NCBI GenBank assembly: GCA_907165135.1
Contig: OU015567.1
Location: forward strand, 14,761,001 to 14,825,000
Source of the DNA: Oikopleura dioica
Taxonomy: Eukaryota; Chordata; Appendicularia; Copelata; Oikopleuridae
Direction: 5' to 3'
DNA length: 64,000 nt
Both the position numbers and the translations under genes were made by a program. Below the pieces are notes generated by a model, which was not told the origin of the DNA, did no database searches, and was given only the letters and a program-made list of their open reading frames with translations. Shown here in pieces: positions 33,375 to 43,859 of the stretch; the stretch's first letter is position 1, and every line of letters begins with the position of its first letter.

Positions 33375-34924
33375 ATGGCGTGGAGATCGCGACTAAAAGC
33401 TCTCGTCGCTCCAACGCTAGCTGCTGGCTCCGTTTTGACCCTCAGAGAGCAGTCCAGTTCCGAAGGTACCCCTTTCACCATTCCAAAGCAAGAAGTCCAA
33501 GCGAAGTCGAGGCGAGACAGAGATGAAGGTCGACAAAAAGTGAATTCAAAGCGTCGCCGTTTCGAGAATTTCGCCACGGTCCAAGTCAACGGGGAGCTTT
33601 TCATGACTCCTGCCGATTTCCTCGAGTCGGTAACAGAAGACAATCCTCGAAAATCCTCGTACAAGATTTCGTACTCAGTCGCGGAGATCGAAGCAAACCT
33701 GAAGCAGCACACCCCTGCTCGCAATAAAATCCAAAAAGGAGCGACCGACTTTTTCAGAAAGCTCGGAAAGAATGGAATCATTTCCTACAACGAGTATTTG
33801 TTCCTTCTTTGCATTATTACGAAACCGAAGCAAGGCTTCGAAGTGGCGTTTAAAATGTTTGACACAGATGGCAATCAGCTGATTGATTCCGACGAGTTCA
33901 AAGTCCTCGAAGACATATTCAGACAGTCGGCAGAAAACGCGACTAACCAGGTAGCGCTTTCGCCAGTCCGAGTTTAGCTAGAATTAGTTTTTCTTTGTGA
34001 TAGAGATGGGATAGTAGAGCGTATTACGAAGAGGTAATAACAAAACATACCAATCGTCCAGCACGAAATCAAATCATTTCGTTGCACTATTGCATGAGAA
34101 AAAATTGTCAAAATCAAATCTGATCGAAAATCAAGAATCAAGTCCGAAAATAAGCATGATTGTCCTTAATATTTACCGTAAATATCATTTACAAATGTTT
34201 ATCATACCAAAAACGGGGGTAACAATTCTTCTTTAGGAAACGATCAAAAACGATTTCGAAGGGACAACTCTTCGGTATCTTTTCTTCGGCCAGGATGGAA
34301 AGAAACAGATCAACCACGACTTATTCTACGCTTTCATGCACAACCTTCAGGTAGAAAAAATGAAAAGAGCGGCCTTTCTTTAATCTTTTTGGATAGGCGG
34401 AAGTATTGGAGCTAGAATTCAACGCTTTTGCTCGTGGAAAATGGGACATTACCGAGCTCGAATTCGCAGAAATGCTCCTTCGCTACACGGATCAGTGGGA
34501 CATGGACCAGCAGCTCGAGCGCATTCAAGGCAGACTCAGCAACCAGGAAGGCATCAGCATGGAAGAGTTCAAATCTTTTTTCTTCTTTTTGAACAATTTG
34601 GAAGATTTCGCCACAGCGGTTCATTACTACGCGCTCGCTAACCAACCCATAGGCCCTGGTGAGAGAGCTTTTGTGAAATAAAAACTGGATTTTCTATTTT
34701 TCTAGAGGAATTCCACAGAGCAGTCAAGATCTCCACAGGCGAAGATCTGAGCGAAAATCTCGTCAATGTCGTTTACGCTATTTTTGATAAAGATGGCGAC
34801 CGAAAGGTTTGTTTGTTTTTAGCCAAGAAAGGTTCACATGAATATCTTCTAGCTTTCGCATAAGGAATTTATCGGTGTCATGTCCGATCGACTCAGTCGA
34901 CAGAACAAGGTAATCTCTCTTTAA
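33375..34924 (+). CDS. MICU2/3-type mitochondrial calcium uptake EF-hand protein
   Basis: Regulator of the mitochondrial calcium uniporter. MAWRSRLKALVAPTLAAGSV is a plausible presequence; ATG follows TTTTTTAG by one base. Motifs: RRRFENFATVQVNGELFMTP, DFFRKLGKNGIISYNEYLFL, first EF-hand DTDGNQLIDSDE, LEDFATAVHYYALANQPIGP, EEFHRAVKISTGEDLS, second EF-hand DKDGDRKLSHKE. Both loops keep Asp at positions 1 and 3 and Glu at 12. Exons 33375-33950, 34237-34350, 34397-34668, 34706-34806 and 34853-34924, GT-AG. The protein ends RQNKVISL shortly after EF-hand 2, lacking the longer C-terminal helix of vertebrate MICUs unless a further exon was missed. Adjacent to the oxidoreductase (gap 231 bp), maybe an operon. 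Confidence 0.85.
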
Positions 34925-35832
34925 GTCGGTGACTCTCTTTTCGACGGGTGAATATTATTGAATTTGGGGTTTTTGAAAATCGGTATGCTATCTTTTTATT
35001 ATTTTAAAAGATTTGTGTGCAATTTACTCTCTTTTCTCCGCTTCTGTACAAATTTCGCTTTGATATGAAGGTAAAGAATTTGGTGAAGAACTGCTCGCTT
35101 ACCCGCTTGCACGTGATTGTCGCATGAACTGTAATTGTGTTTTAGACTACTGACACCGCTGAGCTGACATATTTGGTAATTCCAAATCAATTCATTTATC
35201 ACTTTCATTTTCCATTCCATTTTGAAAATATATCAATCGTATGCTACAGTAACTGCCGAGTAGAGTCACAACAGTTTCATATTCTTTTATAAAATATATG
35301 ATTGATATATTGACCCAGCATCTGTTGAGGACCTCATCCCGTGACGAGGACTTGTAAAAGATAGTTGATTAGTCTAATTGACAATCCTCCTGTCTTCATC
35401 GCTTTTATGAGTTTAGTACTTTGAAACGTAGTCCATACGTTTTCAAAAATTTTGTTGAAAAAAGGCATGAACTTTCATCCTTGAATGTTGTCCGGTCGAT
35501 GAAAAGTTCCTAGATTCTAGGAGGTTACTTTCTCGAAGTCCAATCGTACAGCTTTAACCGAGAAAATGCAATTATTGACAAATCAATTCCTTTTGAGATT
35601 ACAAATTGCATAACAAAAAATAGAGTAGATCATAATTATATACTAAATATGCCCTTGTTTGTTTGTGAAACATTTCTGGTCCTCGCACGCTTCAAACTAA
35701 TATCACCTCCCTAAAACCGCAAAAACGCTTCATTCTGCCGATTAGACCAAAAGTAAAGAGCGATCTTCTTGGGACACCTTGAGACACTGCTACACTCAAA
35801 AGCAAAAGAGCTACGAGTAAAACGCTCGCGAC
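34925..35832. other. Intergenic, LTR-element 5' flank
   Basis: No gene recognised. A minus-strand frame ending at 35692 (VVASVLLVALLLLSVAVSQG, signal-peptide-like, then KRFCGFREVIL) reads up to the retrotransposon insertion point at 35833. Upstream of the insertion the frame meets a stop with no ATG, so it is noted but not called. Confidence 0.45.
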
Positions 35833-35837
35833 GACTC

Positions 35838-37038
35838 TGATACGGAAGCGGCTGTCCTGCAAGAATTTTGCTCGATCTCTAACTCTAGAATGCCAAGCCA
35901 AAATAACGAGAATCAAATTTTAAATTTGCGTGGTTTTATTTGTGATTTGAATGACGGAAAAGGCGCGACGCGGGGTTAAATAGCAGCGAGATTCGATCAG
36001 TGTTTTTGAGCAAGCGGTTGTTTTTGAAAAACAATTTTTCTATCGAAAACAAGGAAGAGAGCCCGCGGCTTCTTTTAGCGGTTTTTCTTGCGGGAAATCC
36101 TTTCGGATCGATTTCTTTTCGGAAGAGGAGCTGGTCGAACTTGCCAAGCAAGTTATTTTCAAAGGTTTCGGGAGCCGGCGCCGCGCGTGACGAGATAAAA
36201 CGCAAATTAATTATTATTTTTTTTTTTATAATAAAAGCAGAAAATAATAACAGCCACTTAAACTTCTCACTATGTGACCGTAGAAGTGACTGTTAATTAT
36301 GATTGAAATAAATAAAGGATGAGAAAAGTAAAAGAATATATACAAAATTTTAACAAATAAATTGAATAAAATTTGGTCAGGATTTTATAAAATAAATTTA
36401 TCAAAATTGAAATCATAGAAGAAGCAAATTCCAAGGAACATACCCGGGGGAAGTTACTGTCGCGGTTCGCACCGTATCTTCTCTTACGGATGAGCTAGTT
36501 TGCGACAAGCGGACGCACTGACAGAGAGTTTGTCCGACCCCACGGCACCGAGATGATACGACGGTTTATCTGCTCGTTGGAGTTGTTGTTGTTGAAGAAG
36601 GTGTTGACGGCTGTTCTGTTGTAGACTTTGAATCGTATGTACTGTCAATAATCGAACTTTAAAATCGCAAAGCAATGATAAGAAATATCAATAAATAGAT
36701 TAAACATGCGGTTTTGCGAATTGCATATTTTTGATGAATTGACGTCAGATCGCATTATGATGAGAGCATATGAGCATTCCAATGATAGAACGTATAGATC
36801 GTAAGGAGATGACATGATGATAAGACAATTTTGGGTCAATCTGGCTCGTTAAAACTGACCATCTTTTCATTTTAAGTAGAATATCGTGAAATGATTTTTG
36901 CAAATATGTCTGATCAATTTGGTGATACCAAGCTGACAAGACAAATTTAAACTAGCGTAGAACCGAATTGGCGTAAATATTTGGCCGTGAAATAAAAATT
37001 TTTTATTTGGCTTGAGGCGTTGTTCCCTAAGGATATCA
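35838..37038 (-). repeat. 3' LTR (element on minus strand)
   Basis: 1201 bp, TG...CA ends. On the minus strand this is the downstream LTR. The sequence just before it is only weakly purine-rich (ATGGAAGGTCACAG), so the polypurine tract is unusual or short. Confidence 0.92.
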
Positions 37039-37087
37039 CTGTGACCTTCCATGGGTCCCAAACGAGCATCTTTATCGCCCATCTTTT

Positions 37088-37345
37088 TCATATTTCAGTT
37101 TCAAAGTCCGGAAGAAAAACAAGAACATTTTTACGCATTGGATGATTTGGAAATTTTTTAAGCAGTTCTGTTTCGATAGATGCCTGTAAAATTGTTTTTG
37201 AGCAGTTTCGAAATTTACAGGGTAAATCATAAAATGCGCATACAGTTTTTAGCTCGGGGACAGTTAGTTCGTACAACGTTCGCTCTTTTTGCACTCTAAA
37301 GACCGCAAAAAAAAAAGGAGTTGTCCGTTTCTCGATTTGCGCCAA
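37088..37345 (-). CDS. Small third frame of the retrotransposon, SAP-like
   Basis: 85-residue frame overlapping the end of pol (81 bp) in another frame. It contains TLYELTVPELKTVCAFYDLP and a following helix with conserved leucines, which resembles a SAP-type DNA-binding helix-extension-helix. It occupies the place where some gypsy elements carry env, but it has no signal peptide or membrane segment. Whether it is expressed is unknown; it may be read by frameshift from pol. Confidence 0.4.
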   Translation of the reverse strand: MAQIEKRTTPFFFAVFRVQKERTLYELTVPELKTVCAFYDLPCKFRNCSKTILQASIETELLKKFPNHPMRKNVLVFLPDFETEI

Positions 37346-40300
37346 TTCGGATATTCTCTACGAATAGTTTCCTTCACTTTTATCTGAAGTTTTGCCCTTG
37401 ATTCCTCAAGATCAAATTCCTGATTCATTTTAAAAAGAATGAATAAAAGAGAGTCTCTTGTTAATTCGTTCAGTTTGATAAATATACCATTTCCAACATA
37501 GGTCTCCTCTATGTCGTCTGTATTTTTCCATTTATCATTAAGATATTCGAAAAACTCAAGATCATGATTTTCCATTTTAATTAAAATTGACATGTTTTCC
37601 AAATTATTTTCAACTGTAAATTTAGCAATTTTACGCTCGACAACGGAATCATCAGATTTTTCCCTTCTACGTTTTATAGCAACTAGCGGATCAATTTCGG
37701 GCAATTTATCGTACGATGTCAAATTAACAGAGAGCTCAGAATCAGAACTTGATTTCTCGGAATCAAGCACAATGTCTGATCCATTTCCTACTTGATTCAA
37801 ATCACGTTCTTGATTACCATTTATATTCGGTACTGGCATTTCTATCAAAAGAGTCGATGAGGATGAAAAATTTTCTGGTTCTGAAGAAGAACTAGACCGC
37901 TCCCGATAAGGTTCCGATTGTAAAGACTGATCTGACCTTTCGGAGGAGAAAGGTTCATGCGCTTTTTCCGATTCTTTTTCTGTGGGGGAATTTTCAGCAA
38001 ACCGGCCGAGGGAATCCTTCGAAAAAAGACAGTTTTCGGAAAAAAATTCAAAAAACTCGAGATCGTTCTCTTGTGGCTTTGTCACAATCTTGGAGTATTT
38101 TTCAACATCATTATTCGTCTCTAAAATTGAATTTCGCTGAGAATAACTTTTCATATGTTCCGCATGTCGCCTAAATTCGTCCTTATCATTTTTAACAGCG
38201 TACCACAGACCACTCGGGGATTTAAACGTCACTTCATAAGGACCTAAAAACGGAGGAAATTTTTCGCGGAAATTTTTAATAAGAACTTTATCGCCTAAAT
38301 TGTATTCTTTGAAACGGGGATTTTCAAATTTGGTCATTCTTTTTTGCTTTTCTTGTTCAATTTTCGCACGAATTTTCCCAAAGTCTACGTCGATTTTATC
38401 TCCGTATGTTCGCCAATAAGGGTCTTGAAAATGATGACTGCTTTTTATACCAGTTTCTACACAAAATGGGGTTGTTCCGAGTACTGTGTGTAAACTACTG
38501 TTTATTTCGTGAACAATTTCAAACAGAAAAATATCCCAATTCACCCAATTTGAACGAGCCCTGAGCCTGGCTTTTATGGTTCTATTGACGTTTTCAACTT
38601 GCCCGTTAGACTGGGGATGACGCGGGGGAATATAATGTACACCAATTTTATTTTCTTTCAAAAATTTTTCAATCAGAACGTGTTCCTTCGCGTTATCTAA
38701 AACCATATATTTTGGAAATTTTGGATTTCTAAATAATACGCTCCGGAATTTTTGCAGTAAATAATCCGATTTTTTGCACGATAGGGGCTCCGCGTAAACT
38801 TTTTTGCTAAAACCGTCAATAACCACCATTATATATTTATGACCAAAATCAGTTTCTTGAAGTGGGCCAATTAAATCAAAGTACAAAATTTCAAAAGGGC
38901 CGCTTGGTGTTTCAGATTTGCCTAAAGGAGGTTTGTTAGGCTGTAGATTTGGTTTTGAAATTTGACATTTGTGACATGATTTTATAAAGCTCGCGACTGT
39001 ATTTTTTAATCCCGGCCAAAAATACTTTCTAGAAATTTTTTCGGTTGTAATATCGACTCCGAAATGAGAGTGATCATGATATTCGCTGCAAATTGTCTCT
39101 GTCAATGCCTCGGGGACGCAAAATCTTTTTTGATAGGCTGGAGAATTTATAGCTAGCTCACCAGACCCAAGGATTTCAAGGTCAGGTCTACGTAAAAAGA
39201 ATGGGTAAAGCTCGCTTGGTGGGTTATTTGGCCATCTATCAATACTAACGAAACGTCTAACTTGTGATAATACTGGGTCAGATTTTTGAAACTCTACGAA
39301 TGATTCAGGGGTAAATTTAATTTGATTGATCGAACAATTTAATGTATTACGACTAAGGCAATCACTTATTTTCATTTGATGAGTTTTCCTCTGTTCAATT
39401 CGAAATGAAAAGCCCTGAAGCTCCGTAAACCATCTTTGAATTTTTAAATTATTCGTCTTGAAGGATTGAGCGTATTTAACACAAGAGTTATCAGTAATCC
39501 AAAGAAAATCGACATAAGCAAGATAAGCCCTCCATCGTTCCATACATGTCTTCCCACTATAAAGCTCTTTTTCCAATGTCCCGTATTTCTGTTGTGCCGG
39601 CGTAAAATTAAGCGAGTGGTAAGCTATCGGTTGTAGGCAATTATGCGAATGATGGTGATTTTTATTTCGCTCCGCGCAAAGATAAAGAACTCCACCAAAA
39701 CTATGATTAGATGCGTCTGTCTCGAGTACGAAAACACCGTCATTTAGTGGGGGGATTTTGAGCTCAAGAGCGTTATGGCAGATGATACTTTTGAGCTTTT
39801 CGAGTGAAATCGTCGCCTCTTTTGTCCAACAAAATGACCCTCTGTACGTTTTTGAAATTTCTACTCCCAGGGGTGCAAAATTTTTAATAAATTTTCTGTG
39901 CTGCGAAAGAAGTCCGAAAAGTGATTGTGCCTCCTCACGGTTTCTCGGAATAGACAGATTTTTAACCGCTTCGATCTTGTCCTGTGATGGCCGTATTCTC
40001 CCTTCAAAAATTTCAAAACCCAAAATGCATGCTTTTCGCTCAAAAAAACTCGCTTTGTCGATGTTAATCCGTAAATTATTTTGGTCTAAAATTTGAAATA
40101 ATTTACGTAAATTGGCTAAATGTTCTTCTTCCGTTCTTGAATGGACCACTAAATCGTCAAGATAAGCGCAAATTTGAGTTTTCGGCGTGTCTCGTAAAAT
40201 AACATCCATGCATTTTGCGAAATGAATAGGGGCATTTTTGAGACCCATTGGAAGCCTTTTCCAAGTAAATTGTCCGTCTTCAGTCGAAAAAGCTAGTTTT

Positions 40301-41550
40301 TCTCGCGATTTCTCATCTACGAGGCACTGATGAAATCCTTTTCGCAAATCAACACAAGAAAAAATAATGCTATTTTCTAAATATCCTAAAACGTCTTCAA
40401 TTTGTTGCAACGGATGATGCTGCTGGAGCGTAAACGAATTTAATTTCCTGTAATCAATACATAATCTGAATGTACCATTCTTTTTCCTTACGAGTAACGC
40501 GGGGCTATTATAGGGTGAATTAATTCGCATTATCATGTCTTGCCCAAGGTAGGAGGTAGTAGTACCGGTCATTATTCCCCGCAAGGCATATGGCGTTCTG
40601 TACATATTGCTACAAATCGGGCGATCAGTCTCTAGTTCAATCGAAAATTTTTCAAGGTTCGAAACAGGCAAATTGTCGTCCTCGTCTTGAAATAAATGGG
40701 TGTATATAGCAAGAAGACCAAAAAGTACCGGCTTATTCTTTTTCGATATATTCCCTATTTTTAACCGCGAAAGAAGAAAATTAAGATCTTTTTTTGAGGG
40801 CTTGATTTGGGCGATCTCAGCTATTTCCGCTAGTTTCGCAAAGGCCGTGCCAGCAGGAATTCTAACTGTAGAATTCAGGGGATTTATAACAAGAATACGA
40901 AAGAATGGATTCTCGGGATCAACTCTCTGGAATGATTCTATTAACTCTAGCTTCGAATTTTTAAGCTGGCTTTCTTCTAAAAAAAGATTCATTGATCTGT
41001 TCAAATGAGGAATTTTCAAATCGATAATTTGCTCACTTTTGCCTCGAAATGTGTAAGTTTGCTCAGAAACGGCATAAAAACTGTCTTGCTCAATGTTATT
41101 AACTGTTGGGCTTTTTGATGCATTATTACATAAATTCGCCATTCGCTCTATAGGACCAGATTTAACTAGACGATTTCGATGAAGATTGATCATAATTTCA
41201 TTAGATTTAAGTGCTTCCGAACCGAGAATTGCCTGACAATTGTCATTTACAATATAAAATCGCGATTTACCCCATTTTTCCGTTTTAACATGAAAATCAC
41301 ATTCGACAAAACCAAGAATTTCAATACTTCCTCCACCGTAATTTTTAGCAAAAATATCAGGGGCTTGAATTTTAACATTATCGGGAATAAATGATTTGGG
41401 CAAAAGGTTAAGTTGGGAGCCAGAATCGACGAGCATTTTTATTTTTTTTGAAAAAACTGTCATTTCTACAAAATATTGTAATCCAATGCGAAAAATTGAA
41501 CAAGTCCTTGGAACTGGTGCCTGACCAGGGCTTTCAGTTCCATTTACTCG
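37264..41550 (-). CDS. pol: pol polyprotein (protease, RT, RNase H, integrase)
   Basis: Open from the frameshift site at 41550, with an internal ATG at 41463, to the stop at 37264 (1399 residues from that ATG). Domains in order: aspartic protease with VDSGSQLNLLP; reverse transcriptase with FSCVDLRKGFHQ and the YLDD active site; RNase H with ETDASNHSFGG; integrase zinc site (HDHSHFG ... CHKCQ), then the DDE core (FDLIGPL, VLDNAKEH, NGQVENVNRTIK); GPF/Y-like module (PFLGPYEVTFKSPSGLWYAV). A Ser/Glu-rich tail of about 280 residues follows and ends with a helical LNELTRDSLLFILF block. No stop or frameshift breaks the frame. Confidence 0.93.
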   Translation of the reverse strand, partial: RVNGTESPGQAPVPRTCSIFRIGLQYFVEMTVFSKKIKMLVDSGSQLNLLPKSFIPDNVKIQAPDIFAKNYGGGSIEILGFVECDFHVKTEKWGKSRFYIVNDNCQAILGSEALKSNEIMINLHRNRLVKSGPIERMANLCNNASKSPTVNNIEQDSFYAVSEQTYTFRGKSEQIIDLKIPHLNRSMNLFLEESQLKNSKLELIESFQRVDPENPFFRILVINPLNSTVRIPAGTAFAKLAEIAEIAQIKPSKKDLNFLLSRLKIGNISKKNKPVLFGLLAIYTHLFQDEDDNLPVSNLEKFSIELETDRPICSNMYRTPYALRGIMTGTTTSYLGQDMIMRINSPYNSPALLVRKKNGTFRLCIDYRKLNSFTLQQHHPLQQIEDVLGYLENSIIFSCVDLRKGFHQCLVDEKSREKLAFSTEDGQFTWKRLPMGLKNAPIHFAKCMDVILRDTPKTQICAYLDDLVVHSRTEEEHLANLRKLFQILDQNNLRINIDKASFFERKACILGFEIFEGRIRPSQDKIEAVKNLSIPRNREEAQSLFGLLSQHRKFIKNFAPLGVEISKTYRGSFCWTKEATISLEKLKSIICHNALELKIPPLNDGVFVLETDASNHSFGGVLYLCAERNKNHHHSHNCLQPIAYHSLNFTPAQQKYGTLEKELYSGKTCMERWRAYLAYVDFLWITDNSCVKYAQSFKTNNLKIQRWFTELQGFSFRIEQRKTHQMKISDCLSRNTLNCSINQIKFTPESFVEFQKSDPVLSQVRRFVSIDRWPNNPPSELYPFFLRRPDLEILGSGELAINSPAYQKRFCVPEALTETICSEYHDHSHFGVDITTEKISRKYFWPGLKNTVASFIKSCHKCQISKPNLQPNKPPLGKSETPSGPFEILYFDLIGPLQETDFGHKYIMVVIDGFSKKVYAEPLSCKKSDYLLQKFRSVLFRNPKFPKYMVLDNAKEHVLIEKFLKENKIGVHYIPPRHPQSNGQVENVNRTIKARLRARSNWVNWDIFLFEIVHEINSSLHTVLGTTPFCVETGIKSSHHFQDPYWRTYGDKIDVDFGKIRAKIEQEKQKRMTKFENPRFKEYNLGDKVLIKNFREKFPPFLGPYEVTFKSPSGLWYAVKNDKDEFRRHAEHMKSYSQRNSILETNNDVEKYSKIVTKPQENDLEFFEFFSENCLFSKDSLGRFAENSPTEKESEKAHEPFSSERSDQSLQSEPYRERSSSSSEPENFSSSSTLLIEMPVPNINGNQERDLNQVGNGSDIVLDSEKSSSDSELSVNLTSYDKLPEIDPLVAIKRRREKSDDSVVERKIAKFTVENNLENMSILIKMENHDLEFFEYLNDKWKNTDDIEETYVGNGIFIKLNELTRDSLLFILFKMNQEFDLEESRAKLQIKVKETIRREYPNWRKSRNGQLLFFLRSLECKKSERCTN

Positions 41551-41556
41551 TTTTTT
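41509..41556 (-). promoter_or_regulatory. -1 ribosomal frameshift signal between gag and pol
   Basis: On the minus strand, the gag frame ends TC A AAA AAC GAG TAA. The heptamer A AAA AAC (41556-41550) is in the correct zero-frame phase for -1 slippage. After a 7-nt spacer, an 8-bp perfect stem TGGAACTG (41542-41535) pairs with CAGTTCCA (41516-41509), with an inner GCC/GGC stem. The -1 frame is open from here into pol with no stop before the pol ATG at 41463. Confidence 0.88.
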
Positions 41557-42731
41557 GAAGTTTCTTCTCCCTCGACCCGAGCAGCTCTGTAAATTCTATC
41601 GGGATTATCGGGGCAAGCTGTTTTCATGTGGCCTTTTTTCTGACAAAAATGACAGGTAATAAAGGGGCAATGCGATCTAAAATGAGTGTCTGTGTTACAA
41701 AATCCACAAAATCGTCGAGGCCTTGGCCGATCCGGGTTTGGCGCGCCCAAATTTCGACTTTGAAAATTCCGTTGCTGGTTATTTTGACGCGTCAAACTCT
41801 GATCGTTGCGGCGATCAACTTCTAATTTTGCAATTGTTGCCGTTAGTTTTTCAATTTGATCATGAAGCGCACTCGCCCGTTTTTCCGCCGCCTCTTCTGA
41901 TTTTTTCTGTTCAATTTTCAATTGAGAAATTTGATCCTCAAAGGACATTGTCGATTTTGAAATTAAGTCGGAAGTCGACTGGAAAAACGAGCCAAGTTTC
42001 GCGTCAATTTCGATTTGGGCAATTTTGGGGATAGTCTCATTTCGTTTTCTTTTGTCAAGAAATTTGGATATTTCCTCGGGTGTTTTTTCAAGCATACACT
42101 GATCGCGAAGAAAATTCTGCAGTTCAGGCGTGAGCGATTTTCTAAATTGCGCGTCGATAATGTATTCTCTCGCGTCCGGTTTCTGCGTAATTTTCTCCGC
42201 GACAGTTTTAACACGTGACAAAAATATCTCGAATTTTTCATTGTTCTCGCTCTTTCGGGTGAGATTTTCCATTTTTTCTTTGTTTCGAAGGATCTTTTCC
42301 TCGGGCGATTCGTCGCCAAAAACAGACGTCAAAAAAGACAATTTTTCCTCAGCTGATTCAAATCCATAAAGATCTTCCCCGTATTCCCTAAGAAATTCCG
42401 GCTCGCATGAATTATAAACAAAAGAGCTTGAAAGGCGCGAAAATTGAGCCTCGAGGTCCTCTTTGTTTTCGGGTTTATTTTCCGCCAGAGATTTTTCAAA
42501 AATCCATTTTGCACGCTGTAATTTGTCTTTAATTGTAGAATTAATCAAATTGAATTCGAAATTTCTCATTCCTAATCTAATCATCTGATTTGGGGAAACC
42601 GAAAAAAGCGCATGACTCTTGTACAGTACCTCTTCAGGAGTTGGGGTCACCATGATACGGAAGCGGCTGTCCTGCAAGAATTTTGCTCGATCTCTAACTC
42701 TAGAATGCCAAGCCAAAATAACGAGAATCAA
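41544..42731 (-). CDS. gag: gag polyprotein with two zinc knuckles
   Basis: Capsid/nucleocapsid polyprotein, stop at 41546-41544. The C-terminal part has two CX2CX4HX4C knuckles, CGFCNTDTHFRSHC and CHFCQKKGHMKTAC, preceded by a Glu/Lys-rich coiled-coil region. Start is ambiguous: the ATG at 42654 uses the last base of the 5' LTR plus the first two of the primer-binding region (TGGTGACCCC), while the frame is open further back into the LTR to an ATG at 42731. The LTR-internal start would add 26 residues. Confidence 0.88.
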   Translation of the reverse strand: MILVILAWHSRVRDRAKFLQDSRFRIMVTPTPEEVLYKSHALFSVSPNQMIRLGMRNFEFNLINSTIKDKLQRAKWIFEKSLAENKPENKEDLEAQFSRLSSSFVYNSCEPEFLREYGEDLYGFESAEEKLSFLTSVFGDESPEEKILRNKEKMENLTRKSENNEKFEIFLSRVKTVAEKITQKPDAREYIIDAQFRKSLTPELQNFLRDQCMLEKTPEEISKFLDKRKRNETIPKIAQIEIDAKLGSFFQSTSDLISKSTMSFEDQISQLKIEQKKSEEAAEKRASALHDQIEKLTATIAKLEVDRRNDQSLTRQNNQQRNFQSRNLGAPNPDRPRPRRFCGFCNTDTHFRSHCPFITCHFCQKKGHMKTACPDNPDRIYRAARVEGEETSKNE

Positions 42732-43854
42732 ATTTTAAATTTGCGTGGTTTTATTTGTGATTTGAATGACGGAAAAAGGCGCGACGCGGGGTTAAATAGC
42801 AGCGAGATTCGATCAGTGTTTTTGAGCAAGCGGTTGTTTTTGAAAAACAATTTTTCTATCGAAAACAAGGAAGAGAGCCCGCGGCTTCTTTTAGCGGTTT
42901 TTCTTGCGGGAAATCCTTTCGGATCGATTTCTTTTCGGAAGAGGAGCTGGTCGAACTTGCCAAGCAAGTTATTTTCAAAGGTTTCGGGAGCCGGCGCCGC
43001 GCGTGACGAGATAAAACGCAAATTAATTATTATTTTTTTTTTTATAATAAAAGCAGAAAATAATAACAGCCACTTAAACTTCTCACTATGTGACCGTAGA
43101 AGTGACTGTTAATTATGATTGAAATAAATAAAGGATGAGAAAAGTAAAAGAATATATACAAAATTTTAACAAATAAATTGAATAAAATTTGGTCAGGATT
43201 TTATAAAATAAATTTATCAAAATTGAAATCATAGAAGAAGCAAATTCCAAGGAACATACCCGGGGGAAGTTACTGTCGCGGTTCGCACCGTATCTTCTCT
43301 TACGGATGAGCTAGTTTGCGACAAGCGGACGCACTGACAGAGAGTTTGTCCGACCCCACGGCACCGAGATGATACGACGGTTTATCTGCTCGTTGGAGTT
43401 GTTGTTGTTGAAGAAGGTGTTGACGGCTGTTCTGTTGTAGACTTTGAATCGTATGTACTGTCAATAATCGAACTTTAAAATCGCAAAGCAATGATAAGAA
43501 ATATCAATAAATAGATTAAACATGCGGTTTTGCGAATTGCATATTTTTGATGAATTGACGTCAGATCGCATTATGATGAGAGCATATGAGCATTCCAATG
43601 ATAGAACGTATAGATCGTAAGGAGATGACATGATGATAAGACAATTTTGGGTCAATCTGGCTCGTTAAAACTGACCATCTTTTCATTTTAAGTAGAATAT
43701 CGTGAAATGATTTTTGCAAATATGTCTGATCAATTTGGTGATACCAAGCTGACAAGACAAATTTAAACTAGCGTAGAACCGAATTGGCGTAAATATTTGG
43801 CCGTGAAATAAAAATTTTTTATTTGGCTTGAGGCGTTGTTCCCTAAGGATATCA
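42653..43854 (-). repeat. 5' LTR (element on minus strand)
   Basis: 1202 bp, the upstream LTR in the element's own orientation. Immediately after it on the minus strand comes TGGTGACCCCAACTCC, the likely primer-binding site (begins TGG as required for a tRNA CCA end). I cannot name the tRNA. Confidence 0.92.
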
Positions 43855-43859
43855 GACTC

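Larger units (their letters stand above)
35833..43859 (-). mobile_element. Young Ty3/gypsy LTR retrotransposon
   Basis: Direct LTRs 35838-37038 and 42653-43854, both TG...CA (TGATACGG...GATATCA), flanked by the 5-bp duplication GACTC at 35833-35837 and 43855-43859. Coding strand is minus: gag 42654-41544, pol 41550-37264, extra frame 37345-37088. Integrase follows RNase H, the Ty3/gypsy order. LTRs appear identical apart from one A insertion (GGAAAAGGC versus GGAAAAAGGC) in what I compared, and both frames are open, so the copy is recent and could be active. Confidence 0.95.
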
